From: Rhabdornis inornatus
Lineage: Eukaryota > Chordata > Aves > Passeriformes > Rhabdornithidae
Assembly (NCBI GenBank): GCA_013397075.1
Contig: VWZS01006719.1
Coordinates: 558,257-622,256, forward strand
DNA length: 64,000 nt
Direction of reading: 5' to 3'
In this document: in pieces, positions 49,800 to 64,000 of the stretch
Position numbering within the stretch: position 1 is the first letter of the stretch
Layout: the number at the start of each line of letters is the position of its first letter
The notes under the pieces: model-generated
Databases searched by the model: none
What the model was told of the DNA's origin: nothing
Seen by the model: the letters and a program-made list of their open reading frames with translations, nothing else
Program-made: the position numbers and the translations under genes

Positions 49800-50375
49800 T
49801 GAGGTGATTGCCTTGCTCTGCTCTGCTGCAGCCTCACCTTGAGTCCTGTGGGCATTTTTGGGCACCAGAACATAAAAAAGACTAATTAAAGTAATAGAAA
49901 GTGCCCAAAGAAGGCTACGAGGATGGGGAAGGGTCTGCAGGGGAGGCCATATGAAGAGCAGCTGAGGGCACTTGGTGTGCCCAGCCTGGAGAAGAGGAGA
50001 CCCAGGGGAGATCTCAGTGAGGTCTTCAACACTCTCCAGAGGGGCAGAGGAGGGGCAGCTCCAATCTCTGCTCTCTATGATCAGGGACAGGACCCAAGGG
50101 AATGGCTGGAGCTGTATCAGGGGAGGGTTAGGCTGGATATTAGGAAAAAATTTTTCCCCAGAGGGTGTTCGGCATTGCAACAGGGCTCCCCAGGGCAATG
50201 GTCACAGCACCAGACTGACAGAGCTCAAGAAGCATTTGGATAATGCTCTCAGGCACAGGGTGGGGTTGTAGGGGATTTTAAGGGCTGTCCTGTGCAGGGC
50301 CAGGAGATGGATTTTGATCATCCCTGTGGGTCCTTTCCAATTCAGGATATTCTATGATTCTGTGACTCTATGAAC
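49800..50375 (+). mobile_element. CR1 LINE 3' fragment upstream of NPTX2
   Basis: About 0.57 kb on plus matches the 3' part of avian CR1. In order it has CTTGAGTCCTGTGGGCATTT, AGCCTGGAGAAGAGGAGACC, TTAGGCTGGATATTAGGAAA, TGTGGGTCCTTTCCAATTCA and the terminal GATATTCTATGATTCTGTGA repeat. It is 5' truncated, as most CR1 copies are. The open frames of 99-106 residues inside it are not intact CR1 proteins. It lies about 2.5 kb upstream of the NPTX2 start. The 5' limit is approximate. Confidence 0.85.
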
Positions 50376-53300
50376 TCAAACGACATGAATTACCTTACTT
50401 TACCCCACTTGCAGATTCTAAGACTGAAATTTAACAAATGTAATAATTTATTGAAACACTTCTTGTGACTGCAGGCAGTGTTTTTTTCATGTTGAAGGCC
50501 GTATAAATCTTCATTTTGAGAGACTGGCATGCAGCAGTACATTATCATAAATAATAAATCATTAAAACTCCGAGAAAGTCTATAATTTTTAGATCAATGC
50601 ATCACATGCATCAGCTAAAGCATCAGCTAGATGAATACTTGATCACTCAAGATATTTTAGAAAGGGTGGGTTTTTTTCCTTACAACTAAGAGGATCAGTT
50701 CATAGGCACCTTGATGATATTTCACTGTAGGATAAAAGTTGATTGGGTTAGAGGGGGGAGCACAGAAAGCCCCACAGTTAACTTACAGTTGCATTTGAGA
50801 GGGTTTTGAAACTTCTGGCTCTGTGGCTGTCAGGCAGCCTAGTGTGTCAGCAGCCCACAGAATGGATTTTTAATTTTTAATTTAACTTTGACAGTTTCTA
50901 TTGCCTTCAAAAGGGCTTTATTCTCTTTGGAAGCAGCACTTGCATGCTAGCTGCTATCTGTCTTTGATGCCTAACTGGAGTGTCTAACACCAGAACTTCA
51001 GTATCTGTGTAAAATGCATTGGGATTCTCAATAATACAAAGGGTTTGTGTTTAGGATGAAGGTCTGGAATTCAGGGGATCTGACACAGATTTTTGTTAGC
51101 ACACATCTGTCTGGCCACTATCACTAACACAATTTTGCAACAACTTTTAAATAAATTAGGAGACTGTGCCTCATTTTTAAGGTGTAGCTAAAGCACAAGA
51201 AAGGCAGCTTACAAGTGACCTTAGAAGGAAGATTGGCTTCTTATTTTTTTGATACTTCAGGTTTGTTCCACTCATTATAATCCAGATATTCAGTGAAATA
51301 TTGGCCTAAAATATCTGAAAGGCCTGACTTAAGCTAAATCTACAGATATGGGTTTAGGTTCTTTTTATAGGTGACTTAGAAATTCAGGTCTTACTGTAAT
51401 GGGAGTTAAGCATTTAACTGGCTAAAGAAATTTTCAAAAGTGCCAACTGTTGAATTTTGTCAGTAAGAAGGGATATTTGAAAAAAAATGTCTAATTTCTC
51501 TACATCTCCCTAACATTTCTCAAATTATAAACTCACAGCAGGCAAAATTTATCTATTCCTATATGCCTGTGCATCACGAGGGGACTTGATGCTTATTATC
51601 TGTACCAGAGCAGTGTTTAAATCAGCAAGGTTATATTAATTTATTTATTCCTTTTTTTTCTAAGAAAATGCTATTTGGGCTGCCACTTACATCTTCCAGA
51701 AGGTGAAAAAATAAATATTACATTTGTGTAACTCCTTAAGTATGTATCACTGCCAAAATATATCAATCCACTTCTTCCATCACAAGTTTAGTTATTTACT
51801 CTATTACCTATAGTATTACCTATAGTACTATTCACCAGCAATGAAGCCTGAAATTATGCAATTTTTTCAGTATTTTCTTAATATGTTTGCTGAAGTAATC
51901 AGATATGATCTGACTCTCTATTTATTCTTTAATATCTACTTCTGGCTGCATAAAAGTCCCCTGGCTACTGATTAGAGAGGTGCCACAAAACTGAACTCCA
52001 AAATTTTTAAACATGTTCCAAGGAACTTGGTATCTGGAAAATACTACCAGGAAATTTAGGAGGAAGAGAAGCAATTAACCAGTTACAGTAAAAGATATGA
52101 AACTCTGGTTTGCTTGCAGAAGCTAAAAGTCACAGCATCCAGGAATATTGCAGCATGAGGATTTTTTCAACACAATTTAGGAGTTCTTTATATTTCCATT
52201 TTACATAGTTTTTATGGATAAAATAGAATATTAGAAGAATCCAACTGTTAAGAGACATTCTCCCTTTTTCTTTCCACATCCTAGGCTGGTCTTTGAAAAT
52301 CATAAATGAAAAATGTATTTCCTTTTAAGCCAATGGGATTTTTTCCATTGATCTGAATAAATTCAGGATTTCTCTAGATCATTTAAATGATACATCACTT
52401 TTCTGAGAATCATTAATTTGGATCATCGTCCTCCTAGCAGAAGGACAGCAAAACTCACAGTAAAAACTAACTTTGTCAGAGAGATTCACCGCAGGAACTT
52501 TGAAAGCACATCAGGTACTTAAAAGAGAGCTTCCTGCCTCCAGCATTCCCATGTGCTGGTGGGTAAAGGACAGGAGCAGGAGACTTCGTGGGAAAACACA
52601 GAAGCTGCCTGTCACCCTGACACTGCTCACCAACCAGCAGGACAGACACTGCAGGACCTATTCCCCTCCCGTACTCTACAGACATTTAGCCCAAAATGTC
52701 AGGCTCAGAAATACATCTGAGAAGTGAAATAGGTTAGTTACATGGAGAACAAACCCTGAGAGCTTCACCTTTACTACTTGGTTATTATTAATGCACATCT
52801 CCTTGAAATTGTGTCAATTTTGTCCGATTCTAAGAGCAAGATAAACCACAGTTACAGTAGAATTTGGCTAGAGATAAAGTCTGCATACATACAAAATATA
52901 CTGGAATGTATCAAATGCTTTTACATGTTCAGATCTGGATATTTTTTGCCCAAGTTTCTTTTCAAAATTCTAAGTCCACTTAGATATGGTGTTTTTTTAA
53001 GAATAAGACGCTACTGTGAAAAGACCTCATATCACACATCTTTCTGCAGCACGTGAGAGGCATTTCCTCTCTGCAGACTCCATTAGCACCACTTCCCACA
53101 TGGACTATTGCTCTCAGAGCAGGAGCTGAAACTATTAAACTCCATTGCAGGTGGCTCAGTGCTTTGCACAGGAGCAGGAGAAAGTGCCTCCTGTTACATC
53201 TCCAAATACTGCAGTGTGGATAATTACTACAGTCCATGCTTTGGGGGGTTTCTAGAGGCAATAAGATTCTGGCAGTCTCTTGAGATCCTTCCAGTTCTGC

Positions 53301-56300
53301 AAAGTTTCAAGTCCAGTAGCAGGTGAATAGTTGCCCTGTGGCTGGCTGGGAAATTGTCCCTTGACCAATCACTGTCACTGTGGTATTAGAAATGTCTTTT
53401 TTCTTTCCATGACACAGTTACATGAACCAAAAATATACGTTTGTATCAATCATTCATATCTCTACATGTGTGTGCAAGATGCTCACACATGTTCACAGAC
53501 ATGTTACATTAACTCTATTTTTTAATACAGAAATATACCCTTGGATTTAGAGCTAGAATCCATAGAATAGAATGTAATGTACCCACCTTGTGACAAAGGA
53601 AGAGAGAAAAAAAATCCATGAGAGATCAGAAATCCAGGACAAAAGGCAGAACATCTTTCTGTGCCTTTCCATTACAGAACACTACTATAGAAGCAGCCCA
53701 GTCTTTCATGTGGGTGAGTTCATTTCTCAGTTCTGGCAGGACCAGAGTGATAACCTTGAGTTCTCCCACCAGGGATTTCCCTTCTCTGCTCACTATTTTT
53801 GTATCTCTCTCTGTGAGTGACAATTAGAAATGCTCTTATGTCATGACCCATATGACATGTGAAATGCCAAAGCACCAGGTGTTCTGAGATGATGTTAAGT
53901 CACCTCAATAGGTTTCATTTCAAGTTCTAATGAGTGTGACAAAGTAATGACACATGGAGAGGATCCATAAAGTTCTGGTAGGCCAAGGGGGAAAAAAAAA
54001 AGTCATTGTCCATGGAGGTAGTTTTTGCAAGAAACTAGAATGTGCACAGATGGAAGAAGACTGACACAGGAAGATGAAAAAACAAAAGGGTTATGTAACT
54101 TCATCTAAGGATGCTGCACCATGCTTCAGGCTAAACACCTGGGGCCAGATTTGACAGTGAATCTGGAAAATAGTTTATTAGTTTATTTACAACAGCAATG
54201 AGATTGTAAAGTATTTGGGCTTCAAGAGCAGCTCCACTATTGACCCATGTAGGGTATTTCATCCCCTGGCTCAGGTAAGGTTATTTGGACTAAGAGGTAC
54301 TTGAGTGTGAGAAGAGTTAATCAGCCTAAAAAGATTTTAGATCTTGATTGTCAACAATGCATTTACCTGTCACTGTACTAACTCTATTTGGCAAGACCAC
54401 AATCATATTTTAAGTGAGGTAGATCTTAATAATTTTATTAGATATGAATGCTCATAACAGATTTACCTTACCCCTCCTGCCACTTGCCCACTTCCACTTT
54501 GGTTTAATCTGTTATCTTTCCATCATTTAAGATGACAAGACCTTTGAGGAAGTGATTGACCATTTTCTATTTGTTTTACAGTACTCAGCTAACTCCTCAC
54601 TGACATTAAATACAAGTACTGAGTATTGTAACGATGTTATTCCCATCTATATTTCTATTATCTAATATCTAAATTCACTGGTAATTTTACATTTAATTGG
54701 TTTTCTCAGTATCTTTGACACAGTATGCCATGATGAAATGATGTCAGAAACAGAATTTCTTTTTTTGCAGACCAGTGGGCATTCATTAGAAAACATACAC
54801 TGAAATAGTAATAATGCAGTATTAAAATTTTCAGTCCTTTGCATTTAAGTGCTTAGCAGCATTTCAGGTATCATTAACTGAATGGCATTAAATTAATTCA
54901 TTTGTGAAACAGATCTCACTTCAATGTTTTCATTCTCTAAGGCATGTCAAAATTTTGCAGTTGCAAATTACATAGGTTTAATTATCAAATAAAAAGGAAA
55001 ATATTTTGCCTATAAAACCTTAATCTCCAGCCTGTGAAAAATATTGTAGACTATAAAAAGAGCAAGTTCTACATCCTTGCTGTGCCTTGGCCAGCCTGAA
55101 CAAAGGTCTAATGAGTCTCTGAACAGTGTGAAAAAAATCCCTGTCTGTCTGACTAGCCGACTGTAGGGCAGAAAAAATCCTATTTGTCTAGGTTTGATTG
55201 AAACTTGAGCTAACCGTCAGTGCCCACACAAACTGGAAAAATAGGATTAAAGGCCAAAGAGATATTAACAGTGGAAATGTTGTACATCTGCTTTGACAGA
55301 TGATTTTTGCACTTCACAGGTTTAACTAAAGATCATTTTTGCAGCGGTTCTCATGAAGCTAAAGCCCTTCTAAATGAAATTATTGAAAAACAGCTGAGGA
55401 TTAGAGAAATTGAAGCTCTCATAAAATTATCCAAAATGTTAGTGGTAACGATAAGCAAAGATAAAGTAGAGTACTTACATTTCAAAAAGATTAGATGTCT
55501 GTACATCAAAATCCAATCAAGTTGTACAATGCTAAGGGCCTTAGTAAGCTATTTTTTCCTAACTCTGAAAATTATTAATCCTACACCAAAATAATTTTTA
55601 TTTGTGATTATGGGAATACAATAATATTTCACAGACTGTGAAAATTGTAAGGATAAAAGTGAGAGAATCACCTTGGCTTGTAACATGACTTCACCCAGAT
55701 ACCTTCCAAAAACTACGACTCAAAGCCATTCAGCACACAGGAGCTGATGTATAGTTCTGTTTTAGTCTGGACCAATGGCAAATAATTCAATACAGAGCCA
55801 TTGAGCCACCACAGCCAAATAAGCCAAGGCATTTCCTTTCTGTTGTTTGATCTGATAACAGGCTTAGTGTCAGAGCTGCTCAAGGAAATGCTACAAATCC
55901 AAAAGTGCAAGTTCAAATCCTGATGCTGGGTATTGTGCCAAAGCCCATGCTCAGTCAGAGCTCTGGTAAAAGAGTAGGTGCCTGTTTGAGCTGAGAAGTC
56001 AAAGGCACCAGACACAGGAGTGTGCCACAAGTTATAGATGGGCCTGGCTTGATCTCTCATCACCATGCTGTGGAGAGATGAGTAAGATTCTTAAAACCAG
56101 GAGATTTTGGAATCTCATCCCCGATGTATGAATAAATAAAAAACATTGTTTTTTCTGCAAAATATTATTTACTAATTTGCATGCACATTTAATTTTTAGT
56201 GTTGTTGTGTCATGCTTACACAAAATACTGTATATGAATGAAAGCCCCTGAAGGGAATAGTCTAGAAATAAAGGGAAAAATAAAGGGAATATTTTTAAAA

Positions 56301-59300
56301 CCATGTCTGACTCAGTTGCCATTGTGCAAGCCCCATTCAGAATTGTGCTTTACAAAACATTGATTTGGGCTCAGTCACCAGAACTGTTCTCCATTTGCCA
56401 AGCTACAAGGTACAGTCAATGTAACAGTGATGAAACCAATTGCTGAGAAAACGAAAGATCTTCTCATGATTAAAAAAACAACTATTGTTAGAGGTTGTAA
56501 TATTTCTTTTAAGTCAAGTGTGGAATTAGTTATCAGTAACTGATTTTTTCTTTTTTCCCTGGAGATATTTGATGCAAGCTCTTAATGCCTGGGATCTATA
56601 AAGATACAGTAAAACCAAATGAGAACAAGTGGAAGCACTGCTGTGGAGAAGGCACGGTGCTCATGTGAATGAGATTCATTACAAATCAGATTTACTCCAC
56701 AGTTTCCCTCCAGTTTCAGTAAAGGTAAAACTTGCATAAAAATACCATTGCTGACTGCAGCTCTGGGACTCTTCAATAAAAGGATTGATCCTTGTAGTAA
56801 GTGGAACTTGGATACAAAAGGATTGCTGAGCAGCAATCAGAGGGCTCCAGATTATGACAAGTAGATTATCCCAGTAAGAACCACTTAAAAAGCAACTGCC
56901 ATCAAGACCTTTTATCTACAGCATTGGTCTTTGTGGCTTAGAAGGTTGGGCAGATTTTATAAGATACTTAGTAACACAGAGGAAATATTACAAATCAAAA
57001 TTCAGAGTGTGTACACTCTCACATCAACACTATTCTCCCAAGCCATAGTTTTCATTACTGCAGGTGTTTATTTTCAATTTGTTCAAAAATCATGGATAGG
57101 GCCAAATAGGATACTTAAGTCCAGAGGAACTGTGTAAAAATGGGAGGTGTATTTATCTCTGAACTCTACTCATTGAAACCCAGTGAACACTCAGGTGAGC
57201 CCCTGAGTTAGCAAGTCATAATTCACCATCTGCAGGACAGAGCTGCCTCCTAAGGCCAGGCAGCAATCCTTGTGCCCAACTAAAATCATGGCTTATGCCT
57301 CTTGGTGAGAGTTCATAACATGGTTTATTTACCTACTGCTATTCATTCAGAAGCACTCCAGTCTTCTAAAAATAACTCGGTATATTATATACATTTCTCA
57401 GCAGATGTTTAATGAACCTAAACACACATCCTAAGAAAATCAGGGTAGCTCCAAGCTCAGCTGGGCTAGAGGAAAGGTCTCTGATTTATCTGAAGTTAGC
57501 CTGGAGTATCTGAAAGCTTTTGTTGAGAGAAGTTTAAAAATTTAAGCACTACTTAAAAATCACACATGAGAAATTATTTTGCAATACTCCGCTTTGCAGA
57601 ATACAAGCTGATGCTTCCAAGGTGCATCACTGAGCTGTCAGAACATTCCATACACGCTGCAGAGCAGCCCCTAATTAATCCACTGGGTGCCATTAATCCA
57701 GCTGCTGAGGGGGGTGTTCCTGGCATCCCAAACAGCACCTTGCACCTCAGCACAGGGATGTGTGGGTGTGAGATATCCAGTACCATTTTAATAGGGTATG
57801 TTGGCATTTGAAGGCCATTATAAGGCATATTAAAGGGACATATACTTGCATATGAGCTTTCTGGAGAACAGTTCTCCACGTTTAGCTGATATCTCTTTAT
57901 CATTCCATTGATTGTTAACTTTTCTACACACAAGTCTTATCCAGAATTCATGCTCTACATGTGATTTCTGTCTCCCTGACCATTCACAGGTGTCATGCAG
58001 TATCAGTTATCTGTCCACTCTCCTCATCCCCACTCACTTATTCGTAGATCATTTTTAGAATTTTCCTCACGTTTTTCATTTCAAGTTTGACACATCTAAC
58101 TTAATTCTTCAAAGATATGTTTCCTTTTTCTTGTTGATGGGACAAAATTTATAGTACCAAATCTTTCATGTGGATGCTGTATCTTATGAAGACTATTGCT
58201 GTGCAAATAATGGTTATGCCATATTTTTTTTGGTGGATGTTCCCACTTATAAATGTGCAGGATATTTATGGAAAGCAAATGCATGAGGCACCAACACGGT
58301 TAAAGTAAGTTCAACTCAACATTTAAATACACTTTTGCTTAAAGTCAATTTAGCTGCACATGATATTTCTGAAGCAGTTAAGTTTCTTTATAGTGCAGTC
58401 ACTACATTTAATTGTTCAAATCACCTAAAATTTTTAATTACTTTCCTTATTTAAGGTATAGTTCAATTATCCAACCAGTCCTAGTAGGTCCCTGGTTAAA
58501 ATTGCATCAATAACACCTCTGGGTGCTATGTCTGAATAAGCTGCAAGCACATCAAGGCATTACTTTCTGTGGCTTTTGTAATATATTATGCACATAGATG
58601 AAAGTGGCAAAGTTTTTAGCCTCATCAATGAAGCCTCAAGGGGGCAGTTATGGTATAATTACTTGGTCTCAACCAGACAGAATTCTTTGGGCTAAAAGAT
58701 TTAAAAGTCCACAATTTATTCCAAGCATTTTTTCTCAAGTCTATTGCTGCAGGGTTTGAGTAGATCCTGGAAATCATTTTCTGAAAAAGTAGTAAAGGGC
58801 CACAAATAAGATTTATTAAGGAGTCCTTTTTTTTTATATAAAATTACATTTTGCCAATTTCAATTAAAACTACTCCCTAAAGAAATCCAGCTATAGAGGC
58901 AGATTCAGGACATCAGATACTTGTTGCTCTTAAAAATCAGATTGGCAAGTGAAGAAATTTAAATTTTTGAAAAAAGAAGGAATGTATGTCATTGATGGTG
59001 GACCAGATCCTTTTATCACCCACACTTGTATCAGGGTGAGAAATTCTCCTTTGTCACCAGCTTCATATCAGTTCTGAAGAAGCTCAAAGTGAAACTAAGA
59101 ATAATACACAAAATTCCATTATAAAAGTATATCTGTCTTTGCCTAAAACACTGCTGTGATTCTACACCATTTGCAGAATTTTGTTGGTTGAATTTAACTG
59201 CTCATCGTATCTCTTGACATAAGAAAGCATTTGGATTTGCTGCTTTGGACTTCAATAAACACAGCTCCACTGACTTTTTCATCAATCAGTTCGCTCACTT

Positions 59301-62300
59301 TGCTCTCTAAAATGAATGGGTGGTTTTATTTGGGTTGGTTTGGTCTGCAGAGCTAAGTAATCAGTTTCTTATACCCCTGTGAATAAAATTGAAGTTCTCT
59401 CTTGTCAACAAGAAGGTGATTAGGGCTTTGAGCACAGAGATAAGCTTATTACAGTAGGAATCTGTTCCCAGTAATGGTTGCACAGTCTGCACTTACAACA
59501 CTTGATAGGTGTTCATCTAATCTGCTGCCAGGTACTGGAGCCAAACACAGAACAGACATTTTCTTATTATTTAAAACCTTAAGTACATATTAGCAATCTA
59601 ATTACTATCTACTCAGTGGCACGGGGACAGACTATTAGTCTATGCAAAAGCTGCCTGTATGGAAGAAAACCTAGCAGCTCTCTTTCAAAAATGTTTAATA
59701 AAATTAAATTGTTCAATTGCCAAACATGGCTGACCTCCAAGGGTCAGTAAGGATCCTGGCTCTGCCTCTGGCTCTGTCCTACATGAATAATGTGTGCTTC
59801 CAGCTCTATCCCAGTTCCTTGGAGGGTTCCTCAGTAGTTATCTTTCAGCAAACTTACTTTGATAGCTTTCAAATCTATCAAATACATATTTAATAAAAGT
59901 ATTTTTCAGAATATCTGAGTGGAGATGGACAAAAGAAAATGTGTATGAAAACTCTCCCTGATGGCTCCTTTCTGTCACAGCCTGAAGAACACATACAATT
60001 AAAATTCCACACGGAGCTTCAGAGAGGTAATGACTGAGACTCATCAGACTGTATTTGAAAGTACCCAGAGGGTGAAGCAAATCCAAAGAGGAAAAGTGAA
60101 AGAAAAAATTGGGAATGAACATAAAGCAGTCAATTAACATCAGATTTTGAATGGTCAAATGGTAGGAATTCAGAGAGTCAGCAAGTAACAGTTGCCTGGA
60201 GAAGTAGTCATAACGTAGAGAGGTACTACCCTGGAGGAGAACTGGGAGGTGACTCAACTACACTTCTTTACTATTTGCTTTTCCTTCTCTCACTGCAGGA
60301 AATATGATAAAAACTATGACATCCAAATCAATGACAGAAAAAGAGTATCCATATAGCAGCAGCAAAAAAAATAGTGTGTTGCACAGAGGAGTATATTCCC
60401 TAATCCACACCAATTTTCTCTGTTTGGGCTGTGCAGGATAGCCCGCTACATGCCCTGTACAGTCACTGTATGACTAAACAATTTCTGTCCTAACATTCTC
60501 ATTTTCCAGCGAAATTCCCACAACCAGAAACCTTCATTTGTATATTGTACTGACATAAATCAAGATTTCCAACTATTACTTTCCAGTTCCAAATATGCCT
60601 CTGAGATCCTCGTAGCATTTAAAAGCTGTTTTTTCCACTGTACACATATTAGCATATTATGAAAGAAATAATTAGCACATCAAATGCTAGAGATCAATTA
60701 GCTGCCAAAGCACCAGTCTAGACACAAGCTCCTGACACTTGTAATGAAATCAAAGCCAAGTTGGCCAAATGCTGCTGCTCCCTCAGTAGGGCTCTTCAGA
60801 GCAGCAGCAGCCAGCGTTCATTCCTTACCCCCTGCACCAACAGAGCAGAAGCTGATTGTCATCTGCTCCCATTTACTGCAGTTGTTGAGCCAAGCCCTAC
60901 ATGAGCTCACAGATTTGGTGACTATTAGTTTCTTGTCTGTCTACTGACTGCATGGTTTTATTACACAACTACCACTGGGTTCCAATAATTCCTGCACTTA
61001 CTCTTGAGGTCTCTTCAGACACAGCTCAGGATCTCTGCTCTTCAGCCTTCCCCACGCTGGAAAACAGAAAACTGTTGTGGAGATCCAGGGACATGCTCCT
61101 GGTGCGCAATAGAGTTCAGCTCCAAAAGTTTTGCTGTGTCAAGACTCTTTGAGGTTTTGAAGGATTCTGAAGAGGATTTAACTCATGATGATGAAACAGG
61201 GCCAGAACGCTGCACTGCACAAAGCAGAGATCAAATACATTTGCCCTCAAAAGGAGCATAAGAAATTGTGAGCTTCAATGCCTTGGCAAGCTGAGAATGA
61301 ACAGCCTGAGGCAATACATGTCCAGAGAGCAGCAAATACAGCAAAACAGCAGCTAAGTACCTCATTCTGCAGTCTAAGTATGACCAATTCCTCATGAGAT
61401 TTTCCTATATCTAAAAAAGAGAGAGGAAATTTCTTTTAAAGGAAATGTGATCAAATCTCTGCTCTAAATTCACTGTACAGTTCCATATCAAATGCCTTCT
61501 GACAGCTAAGATTCTCCATTCATCATTGAAGCTTTGCCTTCTTTGAAAAACTTCTTGCACTTTTGCCCTAATGACACTTCTCACGACAGCTCAAATACTC
61601 ATTTACTTCCATGGGATAATAATCTTTAACACACCATTATCAAATTTCTATCTGCAGATACTATTTAATGCAGGGTCATATTATATGATCATGCATTCAG
61701 GAAAGGAAGGCGACTGACTGGAATTTCATCCATGTTAAAGCAGAGACAATTCAGGAAATAAATTGTAGACAGCAGTTTAGCAATAGATTTATTCACATAA
61801 AAAAAGGAAAACCATGTAAAAGCTAAAGACTGGTATGGCTTGGTTTCTTTGTGACTCCCACAAAATATTCTTCAACACAGCACATTTCTCTCATACCTTT
61901 TAACTTCATCTAAAGAATAAACACCATTTCAGCAGAGAAACCTATCACTGGTTTTATATGCTTTGCTTTGAACTCTCTCAACAGGATGCTGACAGACAAT
62001 AAAACCTATTTTCTAGTCCTCAACTGGAAGTTACTTCTGAAAAGAACAATCATATAAATTGACTACTTTGGGAAAATAATTCTGTTTTCACAGAATTATT
62101 TCCCATTTATTAAAATGTGCAGTGGCCACAGTTTTATCTTATACACTGCAGACCCACTATACCATGTATCTGAATGCTCTGTAAGTTCAGTGTTAACAGT
62201 AGTTACTTCTGCTGTTGACCAACTCTCAGATCTACAGAAAGCAAATACATGACAGCAGCTGCCAAGAAAATCCAAGGTTAACTCAATCTTTGCTCCTAAG

Positions 62301-64000
62301 ATTTCACTTGGTGTTTTTTTTCTGATAGGCTTTACCTTTTCCACTGTTAGAAAAGCCAGTGGCTGTCCCTGAGTGATCACTGGAACCCTATATACATACT
62401 GTGATTTTCAAAGGAATTATGAAGGATAGCTAATTTATACCTTTGTCTTGTGCTTAACATACACTTACATGAATCTTAGACACTCAGGAAGCCAAACTGG
62501 AGGTGACAAAGGGACTCCTGAAGGAATCTATGTCAGTGCCTTCAATTTTATGGTTAGAAATGGGGAAGAGGGCAGAGGGAAATGACACATTTTGATTTCA
62601 CTTACTATGATAATTTGTGTGGATTTAATGTAATAATTATAATTCAGGTAAGATAAATTTACAAACATGATCCTAGTATGGCAACACATAAATATATTTG
62701 TAATTTAGACATTTTAAACAAAATCATATATTACTCGTCAAAAACCAAGAAACTCCTAAACATCTGCCCTGAGCTTTTACAAAATACTACAAATTGCTAA
62801 GGCTTCCCTGAATATTAATTTCATTAGTTCGTGTTTAATTTGCAGCATAAGATGTTTTATGCTAGTAATTATATAAAATCAACACTTACAAACACAGATA
62901 AAGGCCTTCACAGAGCCTAGCAGAGAGCAGAATACTGTGTAACAATGTAATCCATTTAAAAGCAAAAGAAAAAACACTGGCATCATTTCAGAAACGTAAA
63001 GCACTCAGTACAGCTGGAAGAAGCATTTATTATTTATACTCTGGAGGCTTTTCATTCACATTTACCAACATGTTTACCATTTGGAATGAAGATAAATTAG
63101 CAAAGCAACAGCCAAAGACAATTTTTTCCACAATAAATTTCAAATCCAATAACATTCAGGTGAACCATTCACATCCTTCCTCCCAAGTGACTGGCAGAGA
63201 TGTGAGAGGCTTAATAAAATATGCTTGCATCAAAGTGGTAGATGCTATGTCACATATAGTTTCTGGATTTGGATACATATCTGAGTTAATGCTAGAAATA
63301 CATTTAAGCTTTCCAAGGCAGGTTGGTGTCATGAATAATGTATTGCATCCTACAACAGAGAACCCACCACAGAGGCTTTTATAGCTATCCATTTAACTGC
63401 TGGTCCAACATACAGAGCACAAATTTTTCACACAAAAACCTGTCTGGGGTTTTCGGGCTGTGGGTACACAACAAGTGACTGTTCAGGGCATCATCCTAAG
63501 CCAACTGTATAAAAAGTTAACAAACTTGCATGAAACCACCCAGTCATTTTCAAATATGCCTGCATAATTTGTGTTATGTTATGCTTTTATCAGTCACAGC
63601 AGTAAAATACCTGCACTGCAATTATGGATGGACTCAGATGCACAGGAAAATACATTTCAAGTCACTGTCGAGAACCATTCAACTCTCTGCCAGTGGAGAA
63701 AGCTGCTGAAAGCACTTGTCATCCCAACTAGCCAGCCTTCACTTATTTCACACTGTAAAAATGCAAATTGTCCTGTGACCCTAAAGACAACAGTGGAATA
63801 CCCACACTTCTATAAAAGAAGGTTATACTATTTGGAGTCATTTCTGTATATGTATCAGTATATACACAGTTGCCTCCCAACCAGTGATGAGCCTCTGCTT
63901 CCCAGGCACTTCACTTTTGCCCTTAAAGCTCCCTGATTGCTGAGAGGGTCTCCTCTGAGCATGGCTCCAATTTCCCCACTCTTGAGTATACCTAAAATCT
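50376..64000. other. Non-coding upstream intergenic region
   Basis: AT-rich, with only short chance open frames (longest about 140 codons). No CR1, RNA gene or exon recognised. By synteny with mammals the next gene on this side could be BAIAP2L1 (inference from memory), but no exon of it was seen. Confidence 0.55.

Noticed and set aside
53560..53582. AGAATCCATAGAATAGAATG, which looks like a CR1 terminal repeat
   Set aside because: No CR1 body sequence adjoins it on either side.
55900..55925. GTTCAAATCC, a tRNA B-box-like motif
   Set aside because: No A box, acceptor stem or cloverleaf could be fitted around it.
1..64000. Bacterial-type systems, CRISPR arrays, phage or novel multi-gene defence loci
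   Set aside because: The window is vertebrate intergenic and intronic DNA with spliced gene structure. No spaced direct-repeat array or tandem set of coding genes is present.

Overview
The window is vertebrate nuclear DNA, most likely from a bird. Two pieces of evidence support this. One gene with five coding exons encodes a close relative of mammalian neuronal pentraxin 2, and two CR1-type LINE fragments are present, one ending in the ATTCTATG-like terminal repeat typical of avian CR1. The compact gene (about 8.4 kb from start to stop codon) fits an avian genome. I cannot name the species.

The only protein-coding gene I can support is NPTX2 (neuronal pentraxin 2, Narp) on the minus strand, from 47291 (ATG) down to 38875 (TAG). 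All four introns have GT...AG boundaries, and the joined exons give 1323 nt, or 440 residues plus stop. The order on the minus strand is: a CpG-island promoter with a consensus CRE, two Sp1-type GC boxes and a TATAAAAG box (47431-47528); exon 1 (signal peptide, N-terminal cysteines, first coiled coil); exon 2 (second coiled coil, two N-glycosylation sequons); exons 3-5 (pentraxin domain); and a probable 3' UTR of about 1.4 kb with clustered AUUUA motifs and a possible ATTAAA signal at 37466-37471. The CRE plus strong TATA box suits an activity-induced immediate-early gene, which is what Narp is known to be in mammals.

The rest is non-coding as far as I can tell. Positions 1-36700 (downstream of NPTX2) and 47630-64000 (upstream) contain only short, scattered open frames of the number and length expected by chance. 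They also hold a few low-complexity tracts, some perfect inverted repeats, a cluster of AP-1-type sites near 3.3-3.5 kb, a six-G-run purine repeat near 10.9 kb, and one CR1 fragment at about 49.8-50.4 kb. A second CR1 fragment lies in NPTX2 intron 3. No tRNA, rRNA, CRISPR array or bacterial-type operon was seen.

I found no new multi-gene system. The points most worth a second look are the regulatory architecture of the NPTX2 promoter, including a four-G-run hexamer repeat beside the CRE, and the distal AP-1 cluster.
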